64,000 nt of DNA from Pterobdella sp. o SKG-2022 (GCA_964035795.1 OZ038322.1:14144711-14208710); one strand, 5' to 3'. Shown: positions 37,352 through 50,689, numbered from the stretch's first letter. The notes: generated from the sequence alone by a model not told the origin. Numbers and translations: made by a program.

Positions 37352-38168
37352 CAGAACAAGATTTAAAGAGACTGTGATGTTTTTTAATGACACAAAGAGA
37401 TATAAGCTGGTAGCAGGCTGTGCTTGTCCCGATCGATATCACAGCCATCCCTTTCATTTATATACACTTCTTGATCATTTGTGATGAATCTTTCATAATA
37501 ACTTATATAGTGGTTGTTGTGATTTTAATCTTTTAGACAAAAGGTTTGTATAAAATAATTTTCGATTGCTGTGATGGCTTAAAAGGTTTTAGAGAAGATA
37601 TTGATTATCGAAAAAAATATTTAATGATATAAAAAGGTAATGACACTTTTTTTATTGAAGGATTTCAAAATTAACTTTTTTTCATCTCACGTGTGGTTTA
37701 ATTCATTTTCAACTTAGTGGCCTCATTTCCAGACAACAACGACATGAGTTTTGAAATTGTTCTATAAAGCATCAAGATTCGCAATAAATAACTATATTCA
37801 TTTTGTAAATTCAAATATTCCCTTTAAAAGGGATAAAGCATGAAAATGTCAATACAAAATATTTTGTTCATTTATTTAAAAACAACTCTGCTTCATTTTT
37901 TAACGATTTTATCCGAATAACATTTTTGAACAATCTCTTTTTATACGGAAGTAAATGTAATTTTGTTTTATACCAATTTGGTAGAAGTTAATTCAATTGG
38001 AAAATTTGAAGAAAGTGTTTCATGGAAACTTAATTATAAGAATTGTACTTTAAATGAAAGTTTTGACGAAATAAAGTTTTTTAACTAATGATAATGATAT
38101 TGGATTGAAAAATTTCATTTTCATGTGATTATGATATTCTTTATTAAAAGAATTAAATAAAAAAATTT

Positions 38169-38241
38169 CGCCCAACGTGGGGCTCGAACCCACGACCCTG
38201 AGATTAAGAGTCTCATGCTCTACCGACTGAGCTAGCCGGGC
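38169..38241 (-). tRNA. tRNA-Lys (anticodon CTT)
   Basis: A complete 73-nt cloverleaf: acceptor GCCCGGC/GTTGGGC, D-arm GCTC...GAGC, anticodon stem TGAGA/TCTCA with loop CTCTTAA, T-arm GTGGG/CCCAC with TTCGAGC, discriminator G. No intron. The sequence is identical to the copy at 39280, in the opposite orientation. A run of T follows the 3' end on the transcribed strand, suiting RNA polymerase III termination. Confidence 0.97.
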
Positions 38242-39279
38242 CATTAAAAACTAGTGAGTTATTATAAAATTTAATACAAAGGTATGATGCATCAAAACTA
38301 AAAAAATTTTTATTAACTTTTATTCATTTATTGAAGTTTGATATAATTTATTATTTACACTTTATGAGTTTATTATTAATTTATGTTGTAGATATAAAAT
38401 ATCTTATGGCATTCACATCAATCAATTACATTTTCTTGGTATTTGTTACAAATAAAAACTCATAAAGTCATTTATTTTCATGTTGTGCACCTTATTTTTA
38501 ATTAAATTTTCATAAATCCAACGCTGTGCTGATTTAAAGATGTTCTGGTGAAAAGTTTATTTTCCTTTTTTTGCTTAAAAACCCTACTTATAAGATTTTT
38601 AAAATTTTGGGTGTTCGAAAGAAACAGCTTAGAAGAGTTGACTTATCTGGCTAATCTTCAGAAGTTACAACGAGTTACCATAATTTTAATCACTTTTTTT
38701 ATTGCACTCTTGACTGTCACCAAATACACTCATTTGAGAAACTTTCACTTTATTTTTGGAAAATTTTTTTTTTTCAGAACCATACATTCTAAAATTAAAT
38801 TTCTTTTTCTCTACATTTTCTTCATCCTTTCAAATTACATGATAAAACCATCTCACGCCCTGCCTCTAGCGTCTTCTTTAATCCTAAACTATCTATCAAA
38901 TCCGACCCAACTCTTATTATAGTACCTTTTATTCTATTAAGAATCTCCATCTCATTCAGTCTAAGGCTCCAAATGCTGAACAATGTGGTTTGAAGGAAAT
39001 TTTTGAATTTATATCTTCATTCTGATTTTCATAATATATTTCAATTTTAAAAAAATTTTATGCAATTCAGTTTATATAATTAATTGGTAAGATTTTCTAA
39101 TATATTAAGCTTAAGCAAAACCCCTAAAAAAGAAATATTTGAAAAAAGTAAAACTTATTATTAGAACACCATTTTATAAAAAGATTTGTTCCAAGCTTCG
39201 AAAATTTATTTTTTTCAAAATCAGGTTAGGTTAATTGAAAAAATTTTAGAAAAAGTAAATAAGTCCAAAATTTGCAGCT

Positions 39280-39352
39280 GCCCGGCTAGCTCAGTCGGTA
39301 GAGCATGAGACTCTTAATCTCAGGGTCGTGGGTTCGAGCCCCACGTTGGGCG
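39280..39352 (+). tRNA. tRNA-Lys (anticodon CTT), second copy
   Basis: Base-for-base identical to the minus-strand copy 1.04 kb to the left, with the 5' ends facing each other (divergent pair). The 3' end is followed by cgaaatttttttc, a poly-T terminator. A- and B-box promoters are intact. Confidence 0.97.
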
Positions 39353-39359
39353 AAATTTT

Positions 39360-41714
39360 TTTCAATTTTTGCTATTATAGAAAATGTCAAAATAGTGTTT
39401 TCCAATATCTTAAACTTCGGTTATCTATTTAACGTACATAATAAGCAATATACATTATAAGATTTGGGCGTATAATAATATCAGTTTTTCTAATTTTTTT
39501 TAGTGGCACTAACCTACAAAGAACAAGATGAAAAAATGTTCAATAGGTTTATTGAATCCGAAGTTTTTATTTCATTACAATTGTTTAACCCATTGGGTTT
39601 CAAAATCCAAGAAATTTTTTGAAGAAATGAAGAATAAATTTTGAAAACAAAACATCTTAACAAGTAGGTATTTCACCACTATTTTTAGCTATATACTAAG
39701 AGCCTTATATTGTGTTTTAATAAAATGAGACAAAAAATATAATACACAATTGTTAAAAAAAACCAATTGAAGCATTTGTGAAAAAAGGTAGCTTATTATT
39801 TTACAAGCTGTTCACATAGCCTTCTTTAAAAATTGCCAAATTTATACTCAGCTTATTATTTTTACATTGTTTTATAACTATATATAATGCTATTGAAAAT
39901 TATAATTCCCATCAAAACACACATCTTGATATTATTGATATACTCAGTTTTAAATTTGTATTTTTGGTACTGTAATTGCTACTTGAAGTTAGCTAAGTTT
40001 CAAATATTAACTATTTCAATGCATAGCAGGGATTAACATGTTTCAACATCAATTATCTTTAAAAAAGTATATTGAAACAATATCATTAAATCAAAAGAAA
40101 TGAAAAACGCTGACTTATACTTTTTTGAAAACCTTCATTTCAAATAAAATCATGAAAACATTCAAATGAAATTAATAGGTATAAACTAAGTGTAAAAAGT
40201 CAAGTCCATCTTGAATTAATAAGCAAGTTTGGTAACGAGAAAAATTTACAGAAATTCAACTAATCGAAAATAGTTTATCGAAAATGGTCATCAGATTACT
40301 AAAGACGAAAAATCACAGCTGAACCAATTAAGAGACACATGATGTCAGAATCGGCCATTACTGCATGTTTGTTTTCTATCAACGTGCAACCGTATTTCGA
40401 TTCTATTATATATGTCCGCCCTTACGACCCACTAATGTGCTTAAATCGTGAGCCAAGATAACGAACAATTGTTACTCTGATTTTTAAATTCTACATTCCT
40501 TCGAAAATTTAACAGCTCATATTCGCCTTTATTTCATCACTTGACCATTAAAAAATATAAAATAATAAAAATTTCCTCCGACACAAAATAAGGAAAAAAT
40601 TACCGTAAAATGACAGATCGTCGCACCGCCAGATATTTATAATCTCAAAACAAAGAATATTTAGCATGTACCTCGTAAAATTAAAACTTACCGCTAAACA
40701 ACTTAATTTATAATTTTAGAAAAGTTTTTTAAATTATGTTTTTAAATAGCTAGTTTGATGAAATAATCAATGGATAAAAGTGTGATAAACTAGTTTTTAC
40801 AAAAAAAAACTTGAAAAAAAGAATGCTTACCAAATATTCAATATAAAAATAAAATGCTCAGTAGTTTTTAGATCTTATTGAAACTGGCAGTTTAAAACCA
40901 TGAGTGATTCAAATAAAATGCGAAACACAATTGGAGTGGAGTTAAAAACTTAAGCCCCTCAACTTTAATTCAGTACTGCTTATAACATCAAATTTTTACT
41001 GTACAAAATTCAACATTGAATTGCATTAAACTTATTTTCAGTGTCTACAAACTGCTATTCATGTTAACAAGAGACTACGGTGAGAAGTATCGACAAACTG
41101 ACATTATGTTACCATTTGGCTTGGAAGATCCTAGTTACCAACTTCAAAAAACTAATTTTTGAAAAAAGCGAATTTGTATTTTCAATAATTTCAAGCTTTA
41201 AAGGATGTTTCAGTATTAATTTTTAAGACTACTTTTACTGAAGTAACTCGATGGTACAAAGTATTTATCGATAGCTAAGTGCGTTTAACAACAAACAATA
41301 ACATGTTTGTTTTGACTCAGTTATGCATTTGAAATTACTTGAAACGATAATAAATTTTTTCAATTTTGATTTACATACTCTGGAATGATTATCAAATATT
41401 TTGACATCATCTCTATAAACTGAACTTGAGATGGAAGATTTGGAGCATTGCATGTTTGATGTATTAAACTTCCATATGTTTTCTTAATTTCACTTTTTCA
41501 AGATTTTATTTTTACCAACAAAAATTTGAAATAAAAAATTTCTGTATAGTTTTCAGAGTCACATGTAGTTCCACATGAATACACTAAATGATATAAAACA
41601 TGAATATATTAAAAGTTGACTAAAATAAAATTTGCTTTTAGTTTTTCATGTCAAAAGTAGATTTATATTCACAAAAAATGTAAAAACTTTAAATTTCATT
41701 ATTTTCAAGAGCAT
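39360..41714. other. Gene-free stretch
   Basis: AT-rich. A patch at 40318-40440 carries CCAAT and TATATAT with locally higher GC, but no coding exon follows on either strand that I can support. Confidence 0.5.
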
Positions 41715-44034
41715 TCAGGTAACTTGCTGCTTACTATCGTCATTATTATAAATGTTTCCCCTATCCTTATCTTCCATTTTTTCACTAGTACTAATAATAA
41801 TATCATTATTAGCAACATCGCCATCCTTCACAGTACTTGTTTTTTGCATGACAAGCGATGAGGTTGGTTGTTGAGGTGGAGAAGTTTTTGAGTCTAGTGC
41901 GGAAGGAAGCTTCACGATTATCGTTGGAGATGTGTTTGGTGATAACTTAGTCAGTGATGTGGATGTGTTTGGTGATAACTTAGTTTGGATTGACTTCTTG
42001 AGCGCTTCATTTTCTGTTGAGACTGTAATATTGAGCACTTTCACTGAAACTATGTTTTTGTTGGTTTGGTTTGGTTTCAATGCAACAGGTGAAGTGGTGA
42101 TTGTGTTGCAAGGAGTGGTGGGCTTGCACAAACTGGTGGCATTTAAAGACAACGCCTTAGGTATGTTGGAAGTGGTGTTGGTGGAAATGACTGATTTGGA
42201 TAGATGTATTATAGGCTTGTTTATGGAAACCAAAGTTTTAGGTGAGACGTTGACAACATTGTTGATTGAACTGTTGGTCTTGGAGAAAGATATTAATGGT
42301 TTTGGTGGAGAGATGGAGGTGAAGGGAAGAGAAATGATGGCTTTGGAAATAGGAGGTTTTGGAAAATTGACGATAGACTTGGTTGGAGAGGTGTTTGAAA
42401 TTGTGATAGTGGGCTTCAAAGGTATGCTGTTCAATTGAGGTAGTGGCGTTTTGGATATGACTATTGTTTTCTTGACATGCTTGAAATTTTTGCTCAAATC
42501 AATTGGAACTTCAGATTTGTTCGGGGGTGGGTTGTAGAGAGGGATGAATTCTCTGGGAGCAGAGGATGCACCACAGCTTGTTGCCACAGTTAGTGGACAG
42601 CCATTGGTGCCCTGTGGCGATGACTTTTTTGGGGAGCTTTCGTCTTCGTTGATGTATATTGACAACTGACATTTGTACTTGTTGCTTGCATTCAAATTGA
42701 AAACAGAACTTTTGCAAGAATTTTTGATTAAACCATCCCCAACACCACCCAAGTGCCTGAAACTATTGCAATTTGCGGAGTCTTTTTTGACGGAGGTATC
42801 TATGACCAAAGGAGGGTCTGAATCATCAAAACTGCACTCAGGACTTTCTGAGCCTGACAAATAGTCTTCTGAAAGTAAATTGGTTGTTTTTGGGGTAGTT
42901 GTAGTAGAAGCAATTGGAACAGTAGTGGAAGTAGTAATAGGTGTAGTAGAAGTAATAACAATAGTGCTAGTAGTAATCTCATCGACCCTATATCCACCAC
43001 TTTCTTTCCTTGCAACATCATGATGCGTATGAGCTTCCTTCATCTCCTTTTTTACATCTTGCTTTAAATGCGTGCTTTTATTTACAATTTCTGGGGCAGA
43101 AGCTTCTTTTTGTGTTGTTTTAGCTGGAAACTTGAGAATATGTTTTTCATTTGTGGTTTTATCGAGTTCGTTAAAAATATTTGATTGGATTTTATTCTCA
43201 TTTTGTTCAAGGACATGTGTGGATTTAACTTCTCCATCCTTCACCAGCCCCACATCATCACCATTGACATACACATCCGATCCATTTCCCATCAAGCCAT
43301 CATCATTTTTTATGATGTTCCCATCAGTTTCAACCCCACTTCCCACCTCATCTTCATCATCTCCTTCCTTCTTTACCTCATCTTTAATTCCCCCCTTTTT
43401 ATTCTGCTCACCACTTTCTCCATCTTTATAATTTCCTTCTTCCTTCACCTCACAAGGACTATTGGTGCTAGTGGGAGAGTCAGGAATGATGATGGGGTCA
43501 GAGCCTTGGTTGATGGGTGGGGGTTGATTGTTAATGAGGTATATGAACACTTTGATATATGCCGTGTTCACATTGTCAATGGTGAAGTTATTAATGTTGA
43601 TGTTGTTTAAAACCCCATTCTTTCCAGGGTCTTGCTTCATCACTCTCAGCTTGAACTGCTCAAACCTCAAAACATAAGGTCCACTCTTCAACAAGTTCCT
43701 CACAAAGACACACTCAAACAAAACACTACTCAGTCTTCTTTTGTAGTTGCTCCATTGACACTGGGAGTAAGCCTCAATCAACAGTGTCTTCTCGGTGCAT
43801 TTGCCATTCAGATTCATCTTCTTTCTCACCAAGTACATCACCGGCTTCCTACATTGATTACTGCCTTTATTTTGGTTATTTGTGTTGTTATTGTTTGGTG
43901 TCTTAGATGGCATGTTTTGTTTCCGGTAAGCCTCACCTGTCCTGGCACATGATTGGTTGGTGGGTTGAAGGCTGTTTCTTCTCGACTCTTTTGTTGGGTT
44001 TGGTTTGAACCTGGCGGTGTAGTTTTTAAAAAAG
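41715..44034 (-). CDS. MGA-like gene exon 6: large terminal exon
   Basis: About 772 codons ending QQVT-stop. The first part continues a folded region (YLVRKKMNLNGKC ... SSVLFECVFVRNLLKSGPYV). Next come IIIPDSP near 43474-43500 and an acidic Gly/Asp stretch. PIDLS is at 42492-42506. The tail is a low-complexity Ser/Thr/Pro/Ile region. The acceptor TTTTTTTATAG has an excellent T tract; a second in-frame AG lies 26 bases further on. Plus-strand frames here (for example 41932-42438 and 43072-43610) are antisense shadows. Confidence 0.86.
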
Positions 44035-46689
44035 CTATAAAAAAATTTGATCTTCAGGACCAATAAAGCGCTATTTCTGCAATAAAATTGTATTTATATG
44101 ACTTTGGAAAAAAAAAATGGAAAATGAAAGTTTTCTAATGAACATGATTGCCCTTTATAACACATACCTCTTGTGTGACTCATCTGCATCACTTTCACTC
44201 GATATTTCTAATGCAACGTCGCTCTGTATAGGAAGAGCCAAGTAACGAAATTTATAATCAATAAGTAAACATTACAAATAATTGAGAACAGGTAAGGTAA
44301 TTAGAAGTGATTGACACCAAAGGCAAGCTAGAGTATTCTCATGATCACCTTTTTGTTCCTGGTGGACATGTTGGCCACGTCAGCAGTCCTCTTCTTCACC
44401 ACAGACTGCACCACCTTCCTGGCCTGCACCACTGCACTGTTGGCCACATCTGCATTCTCACCTCCTCGAGTAACATTCAATTTCATGCGAGGACTCAAGG
44501 GACACTCAAACATATCAGTGGCTGCCAGCTTGGAGGCTCTAGCTCGAGTCATGTGCTGGCACTGGCAGGACAGCATGCAGTGGTGACTGCCACAGTGGGT
44601 TGCCTTGATGTTCTGTGGCCGCACCCTCAATGAGTCACATATGCATCCCAGTCTGTGGTGTTGGAATGCCATCATTCAAATTACTTTTTTTTATTATCAG
44701 ATTATACCGCTGTACATGTTCCAGTAACGAGTTGACAGGAGTTGTTCTAGATTATTAATACTACTTAGGTCGTCGATGCTCAAAAATAAAAGTTTCAAAT
44801 AATGGAGCATAATTAAATTCATGGCTCATAGACACAAGTGGTTTAATTTCAATCATTTTGTTTATTATTTTTCACGGGATCATAACTAAAACAAAAAATA
44901 ATAATAAAACATCAACACCACACACCTGCAATGAAGAACGGGGCACTGGGACAGAGCAGGAGGGAGAGGTGGGACGGGAAGGTTGGCATCCGCATCATAC
45001 TCCGTCTGATCATCCGCCTTCACTTCACTCATCCTACTCACTATCTCATCATCTGTCGCCATGTTTACATATCATGCATATCATCACTTTGTTTTTTTTA
45101 TATCAATTGCCATAATGTCTTCTGTAATTCTAATCACTAGCATACATATGATGTTGATCTGTGACGCTTATTACTTATAAATGGGGTATTAATGCTTTAA
45201 GGTCATCATGCTATGATGTTTGAATTTATATGAGATCTAAAATGAAACCTGAAGTCAACGGAAAGTTTTTCTCTTTCGTCTTTTGGACTGCTGCAAAGAC
45301 GATAGGATCGTTACAAAAAAACAAAAAATTTGAACTGAAGAGTATATGAAGAAAACGGGAACCCATTTAAAATTTTTAAAAAATCGATTTTTTAATATTT
45401 GATATAAAAACTAACAATAAGGAAGGCAAATATTTCAACGATAATAATAATCAGCATAATAGAAATAATGTTAATATAATGATACCATCAGAAAATGAAA
45501 CCAACCAGGCAGAGGCAAGTCAGATGTTGAGTGTTCAAAGGCTTTCAGTGCCCTCTCCACCGACATCTCATTCAGCAGCACCATTCCCCCTTCACAAGCT
45601 GTTGTGGTGTTTGTGCCTATCTATCTGTCTGCTTGGCTATATATCTAAAAATTTGTCTAACTATATATCTATCCATGTGCCTGACTACATATCTATCTGA
45701 ATAAACATTTATTGATTCAAATATATTTTTATTTTTATCTAATTTATTCTTTTGGTATACCGATCTGGCTATCTTTTTATCTATACTTCTAATAGCCCAT
45801 CTTTTTTTAGATATTCACATGAAAGAGTATAAAAAAGATAAATTAAAAATTGAAAAAAAGTCAAGTATAAAAGGGCTTTGTTAAACTTAGAAGCTTTTTC
45901 TTTGGTTTCGAAATAGAGATGAAATTACCATTGCTAAATATTATTAAACATTTATTTGAATATATAAACCTTTTTTGGCTCTTTTTTTCTTTTCCTGATC
46001 ATTGTGAGCTTGTGAGTTTGGTAAACTTGTGTGTTTGGAAGTTAAAAAATTTGGGGTAATAGTGGCTTGATGACCCTCTACAGCTTCCTCCTTGCATTTT
46101 GTTTCAGATAATATATTCTTTAAAGTAACAAAATCCTTTTTTTCATCTTCCTTTTCAATTTTTTTTGAGTACACATCATCAGAACATTGGCTATCATCTA
46201 TGAATTCAGCTTTTTCCTCATCAGTACAACCCTGTATCTTCTTCTTGTGGTGGTAGTTGTAGATGGCCTTTGAAGCAAACCTGCCATTCACCTTTCTTCC
46301 ATAAATCTTTCCCTTAGAAGGTTGTCTGCTCAGTTCCTCATCGACCAGTCCTGTCTTCTTCCTCCTCATTTTCCCCATATCCTTCTTACCCACACCCTCC
46401 TGCAGCACACTCAACAATCCAATTCTCTCCAGGTCCTGCTCGACTGCTTCATTCAACCTTCGAGCCTCAACTTGCAGCATGTTCGAAGACCCAAAACTCT
46501 TGCGAATAGCATCAAGGCTGTTGAAACATTCAAACACAATAGGTTCCCCTTCCATGCCTGCCATGAACTCTCTCTGCACCATCGTCATCCTAGGATGGCG
46601 CTGTGTGGTGTCACTATCTCTTGATTGGGTGGTGTTATGTCTGATGCTGTTGATAATAGGTGTGATGCTTTGTGTTGTATCACTTTTAT
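41715..46689 (-). CDS. MGA-like nuclear repressor protein with Cys-rich module, six exons
   Basis: Exons: 46689-45970, 45598-45506, 45052-44926, 44652-44349, 44223-44168 and 44034-41715. Introns are GT-AG and phases match throughout (1, 1, 2, 0, 2). From the ATG at 46588 the product is about 1172 residues. Exons 3-4 encode HCRLGCICDSLR...HCGSHHCMLSCQC, a Cys/His module I recognise as resembling the conserved domain of MGA, a MAX partner in a Polycomb-type repressor complex. Exon 6 adds PIDLSK, a CtBP corepressor motif, a SUMO-interaction-like DPIIIPDSP, acidic stretches and a long Ser/Thr/Pro-rich tail. No T-box or bHLH-zip was found in the window, so the MGA name is tentative. A second possible start is the ATG at 45062 in exon 3, with good context (AACATGG). 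The exon-1 acceptor suggests still earlier exons may exist. Confidence 0.78.
44168..44223 (-). CDS. MGA-like gene exon 5: 56-base acidic exon
   Basis: Encodes SDVALEISSESDADESHK. Acceptor TATACAG and donor AAGAG|GTATGT are both strong and join phases 0 and 2 exactly. Confidence 0.82.
44349..44652 (-). CDS. MGA-like gene exon 4: Cys/His module
   Basis: Joined to exon 3 it reads HC-RLGCICDSL, then THCGSHHCMLSCQCQH, a dense Cys/His cluster likely to bind zinc. A basic region RNKKVIMRIL-side follows. Acceptor CACCACAG and donor AAAAAG|GTGATC. Base composition is clearly more balanced than that of the flanking DNA. Confidence 0.83.
44926..45052 (-). CDS. MGA-like gene exon 3: acidic and Pro-rich, start of the Cys module
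   Basis: Encodes DDEIVSRMSEVKADDQTEYD, then ADANLPVPPLPPALSQCPVLHC. Donor TGCAG|GTGTGT. The acceptor GCGACAG lacks a good pyrimidine tract, so the alternative that this exon begins at ATG 45062 as a first coding exon is real. Confidence 0.72.
45506..45598 (-). CDS. MGA-like gene exon 2 (31 codons)
   Basis: Encodes CEGGMVLLNEMSVERALKAF and EHSTSDLPLP. Acceptor CAACAG and donor CCTG|GTTGGT. Its phases (1 in, 1 out) match exons 1 and 3, which is the main reason to place all three in one gene. Confidence 0.7.
45970..46689 (-). CDS. MGA-like gene exon 1: basic region of unknown function
   Basis: Contains EARRLNEAVEQDLERIGLLS (helical), a Lys/Arg-rich segment and KIYGRKVNGRFASKAIYN, probably nuclear. 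The frame is open upstream of the first ATG (46588) back to a candidate acceptor CCACAG at 46690. It therefore may be internal. Donor AAAAAAG|GTTTAT is needed to join exon 2; without splicing a stop follows at 45944. Confidence 0.68.
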
Positions 46690-46699
46690 CTGTGGGTCA

Positions 46700-49600
46700 G
46701 TGTTTTTATCATGCTTTTTATTTGTTTTTATGTTTTTTATATTGCATTTCTTTTTATAAAAAGGATGTAGAATACAGTTTTTTGTAATTTTTATTCTACC
46801 TGATTTTTATTGTATCTTTTTTATAACTGTCTATGTCCTTGTTTATTCTAGTGCCTGTGGTAATATAAATGATACTGTATTCCTGGTAACAGTTCCATAT
46901 AAATTTTTTTTCAAAAGTGTGTTAATTTTCAATAGTTATCACATACTAACGCTCTATTGATAAAATGCTTCCATATACATTAGCGTATTTATTGTGGGCG
47001 ATAAATGTTATATTTCATGATAGGCAATTTTGATATAATATCATAATATCGCAATGTGACGAAACGTATCTGTAAGATACAAATAATTCTTCAAAAACTA
47101 TTATTAAAATTTTAGTTTTTTCAAGATTTTAATGCACATAAATGCAATCACGGTAGTATTAAGATGGTTTGGTGAAAATAACAATAGATGGCTTCTAATG
47201 CCTCTAAGGAAATCTTCAAAAAACTAAAATATTATCATAACTTATTCACCAAAAATATTTGAAAATAAAACTAAGAAGTATATTGGCGATGTCGTTTGGT
47301 CGGTGGAACTTTGGCATGGTAGCCTACTTGTTCCAATTCAGACAAAATTTAAAGGTTAGGAAAGAGTATTTTTTTATCTTGAAAATGAAAATCTACTAAA
47401 TATAGATATATAAAAACAAGTTACCGTAACAGTTTCTATATTTGTCGCTTCTGAACCTTTTTTAAATCAATCTTTATCACACAAGGCTCCTCACTTTGTG
47501 GCCATTTGCAATTAAATCCGTTATAAATTTTGAGGCGCTTAACTTACTTTTTGACACTTGTGAAATAAAAAAGTTCATAATCAACTAATTTATTTTTTAT
47601 TTAATAAAAAAGGTTTGAATATTTGACAACTTTTCGAATCATATTTTTTTGAATGATGCGCAATAACAGGTTCTTATTGAAAACCAAATATTCTTTGAAA
47701 AGGTCAAACTTTGAGACTAATTTCACTTATTTTGAATTTGATAAAAAAGTATTTTCAAAATTTTAGGCGTAAACAATCGTGCACTTAATACAATGCAAAT
47801 TGAAACAGTTTCAACCAAATATCAGCCATTTTTATTTCCATCGTTATATATAAAAATTAAATAAATCATCGAAAGATTTCAATGGTGTGATAAACACATG
47901 TTTATGACAATATTTCATATAATTAGTTTATAATTTTGAACTATGATTATTACTAAAATATGAATGAAATTTTGTTTGTAGAAAGATCTTATACAAATTT
48001 GAAAGTCACAAAAATGTTTGGTTTCATATATTCATATAACGTGAAAGTCCGAAAAACTTTATTTTTATCTAAAAAGATTCCCATTAGAAAATTATTAAAC
48101 TCATAAACATATTTAACATATTTTGAACTTAAAATAATAATTTAACGATTATTGATTAAGAAAAAGCTTGTTAAATAAAATCGAAAGAACGATTAAAAGT
48201 AAAACGAAGCCATGTACACAATCTCGAAAATGATAAATTTCACTTACTTGTATGCTTTCAGATGAACTTTTTGACTTTTTTTTCTTTTAAATTCTGTTTC
48301 ACCCCTAACCCGTTTACCTTCTGTTCCTCGAACAATAGTTATGCGCTAGATCATTCGCAACAATTTGCATTTCTAAAGTTATTTTAATAGATATTAAAAT
48401 GAAAACTACATTTTTAAACAAATAATTTCGTTTATTATAGTTTAATGCATTTGTTGAAAAGATTTTTGGGAAAACAAATTTTTTTCACCACTTCATTTGT
48501 TTGAAGTGTGGTGTAGAAAAGAGGAAGGAAATGTTAGAATATAAAATTTAAATACATTTCTTGTGAATAATTATAAAAATCAAAAAAGAATTATCAAAAA
48601 TATCATAAAACAGTAGTTATGTTTTAAAAAAATTTTAAATAACTAACGCTGTAACAAAATAAAGCCTAAGACCCCCTAAAAAGTTATTTTTCACGGTGAT
48701 AAAGTTGAACAATTATTTATATAAAACAAAAAATTGAGATTTAATCAAAAATATTAATTTACATTTGCTAAATCTTAAACCAATTGAATAATTAACTTAT
48801 CTTTTTTGAAAACTGTTACTTAAGCTTTAATGTTCAAAATTACAATCTAAAAAACATTATTTTCACAATTATGATCGATACAATGAGAAAAAAACTTACC
48901 TTTTATAACTTTTCAACTAACGAAACTTCTCAAAAAATAACCAAACGCATAATTCATATGAAAATATTTTTAAATTTAAAGCAAGAAAAACAATGGATAA
49001 TTTTGAAAATTTAGAAATTGTAAAAAACTTTGAAAAATCTTATAAGCAAAATACTTATTAAAATAGCTTTCCATTATATAACATTTACAATGATGCCAGA
49101 ACAATCTAAAAAACTTGTTTGTATCCTTTTTTCTAAAAGCACTTTTCATCATTTTCTTACCACCATAAAACTCAGCTACCCAGATTTGGGAACAAAGTTA
49201 ATAAATTAATTTCATTACTTTATTTATAGAACTTAACTTTTTTATTTTGTAAAATAATTGTAACTATTATATTGAATATATAAATTTTAACATTTCTATT
49301 TTTTGATAAGTAAAGTTTTATTTAATTTTTTTGAATTAAAGTATATATTACTAAAAAGTTATTAACTTATGCTCAAATTTTGAAATCTTACATGATGCTG
49401 ACCATGTTATTTGTGCAAATATAACAACTTTAATAGTCAACTTGAAAAAAAATCATCAATAGATTTCAATTATTGAAATAAAAGGTATTCAAAAAGCGAT
49501 ATGAAAATTCTAAGTTTTCCAAAAACATAGAAACTATTTAAGACTTAAAACTTTCTAATTTATAATGGACCAAAAAGTCGAAATTGCCAACCGTTTCTGA

Positions 49601-50680
49601 TTAATCATTATAATTTAAACCAACTCAACATTGTATAATATAAATTTTTAAAAAATTGTTGCCTAAAACTCAATATATTTGTTAAATACCCTTAGTTTTA
49701 AGTATTAATCACAGATCATAGCAAAAAAAGATGAATATAAGAACAAAATATAAATGATAAAAAAACAGTGGTTAGTTTTATAAATCCAAATTTTAATTGA
49801 GATTAAAAACTTTCTATTTATCTTGAGTATCACATTTATCTCTCGATTGATTTCCAATTGTCTGTGAAAAACTAGCACTTCAAAAATTCAAAACTGGATT
49901 GTCTGGTTTAAAACATCTTTCAAAAACATTTCAGGCGATTTAAACTTTGAAGTTTAAAAATGTTCATAAAAACAGATTTATATTTACAACCCAGCTAATT
50001 AACTGAACTGATATGAAAAACTTCTAAATTGATGGAGATTCATCATCTAATTAGACTCTTATTAGTTCCTTCATTTGCCATACTTCACAACATTTTTTTA
50101 AAAAATAAATTTTCCAAATTATTGTTAATGAACACCTAAAATATACTTCTTTTTTTTTACTGGCTTACAACACTCTTACAACATGAAATATTCCATTTGA
50201 AGGAAGTTTTTTAGCCAAAACTTGTTTAAACTATTTGATAGTTCAATGCTACATAAAGAACTAATTCTTATCATTAAAGTTGAAAAGGCTTGAAAATTTA
50301 AAATTACATTTAGTACATTATGCATCAAAAAGTGAAATTGATAAGCTTTCAACATTGAAAACTATGTGAATAGAAGGTGTTAGAAAAGACGTAGAAAATC
50401 TATCTGCAGTAGTATATGTCAGAATATACGAAATTCATGACATGGATTTGGAATATTTTCAATCAAACAATTTCTAAAACTAAACTATGATCTCATTTTA
50501 TATAAATAAACCTTGAAATCGTGTTGCTGGCATTGAGCAGGGCTAACATCTCTATGGATGAGCGATTAAGTTTGGTTCATCAAGGTTCTGAGCCTCAAAT
50601 CAGGCTTAGGGCAATTTCATCTTAATTTAAAAATTTTTAAATATATTAATACTTTATTATCAGTAACAAGAAAACTAAAA
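46700..50680. other. Gene-free, very AT-rich stretch
   Basis: No exon-like patch, RNA gene or repeat array can be supported here. Earlier exons of the MGA-like gene, if any, were not recognised. A GC-richer patch at 50518-50610 directly before the LINE fragment is unidentified. Confidence 0.5.
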
Positions 50681-50689
50681 ATTCGACAA

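Noticed and set aside
41932..43610. Long plus-strand ORFs within the 42-43.6 kb region
   Set aside because: Antisense to the large exon of the MGA-like gene, where the CtBP motif and spliced upstream exons support the minus strand.
44307..44633. Plus-strand ORFs opposite the Cys/His module
   Set aside because: Shadows of exon 44349-44652, which has strong splice sites and a conserved-type cysteine pattern on the minus strand.
46322..46787. Plus-strand ORFs of about 100 codons
   Set aside because: Antisense of MGA-like exon 1 and its upstream flank.
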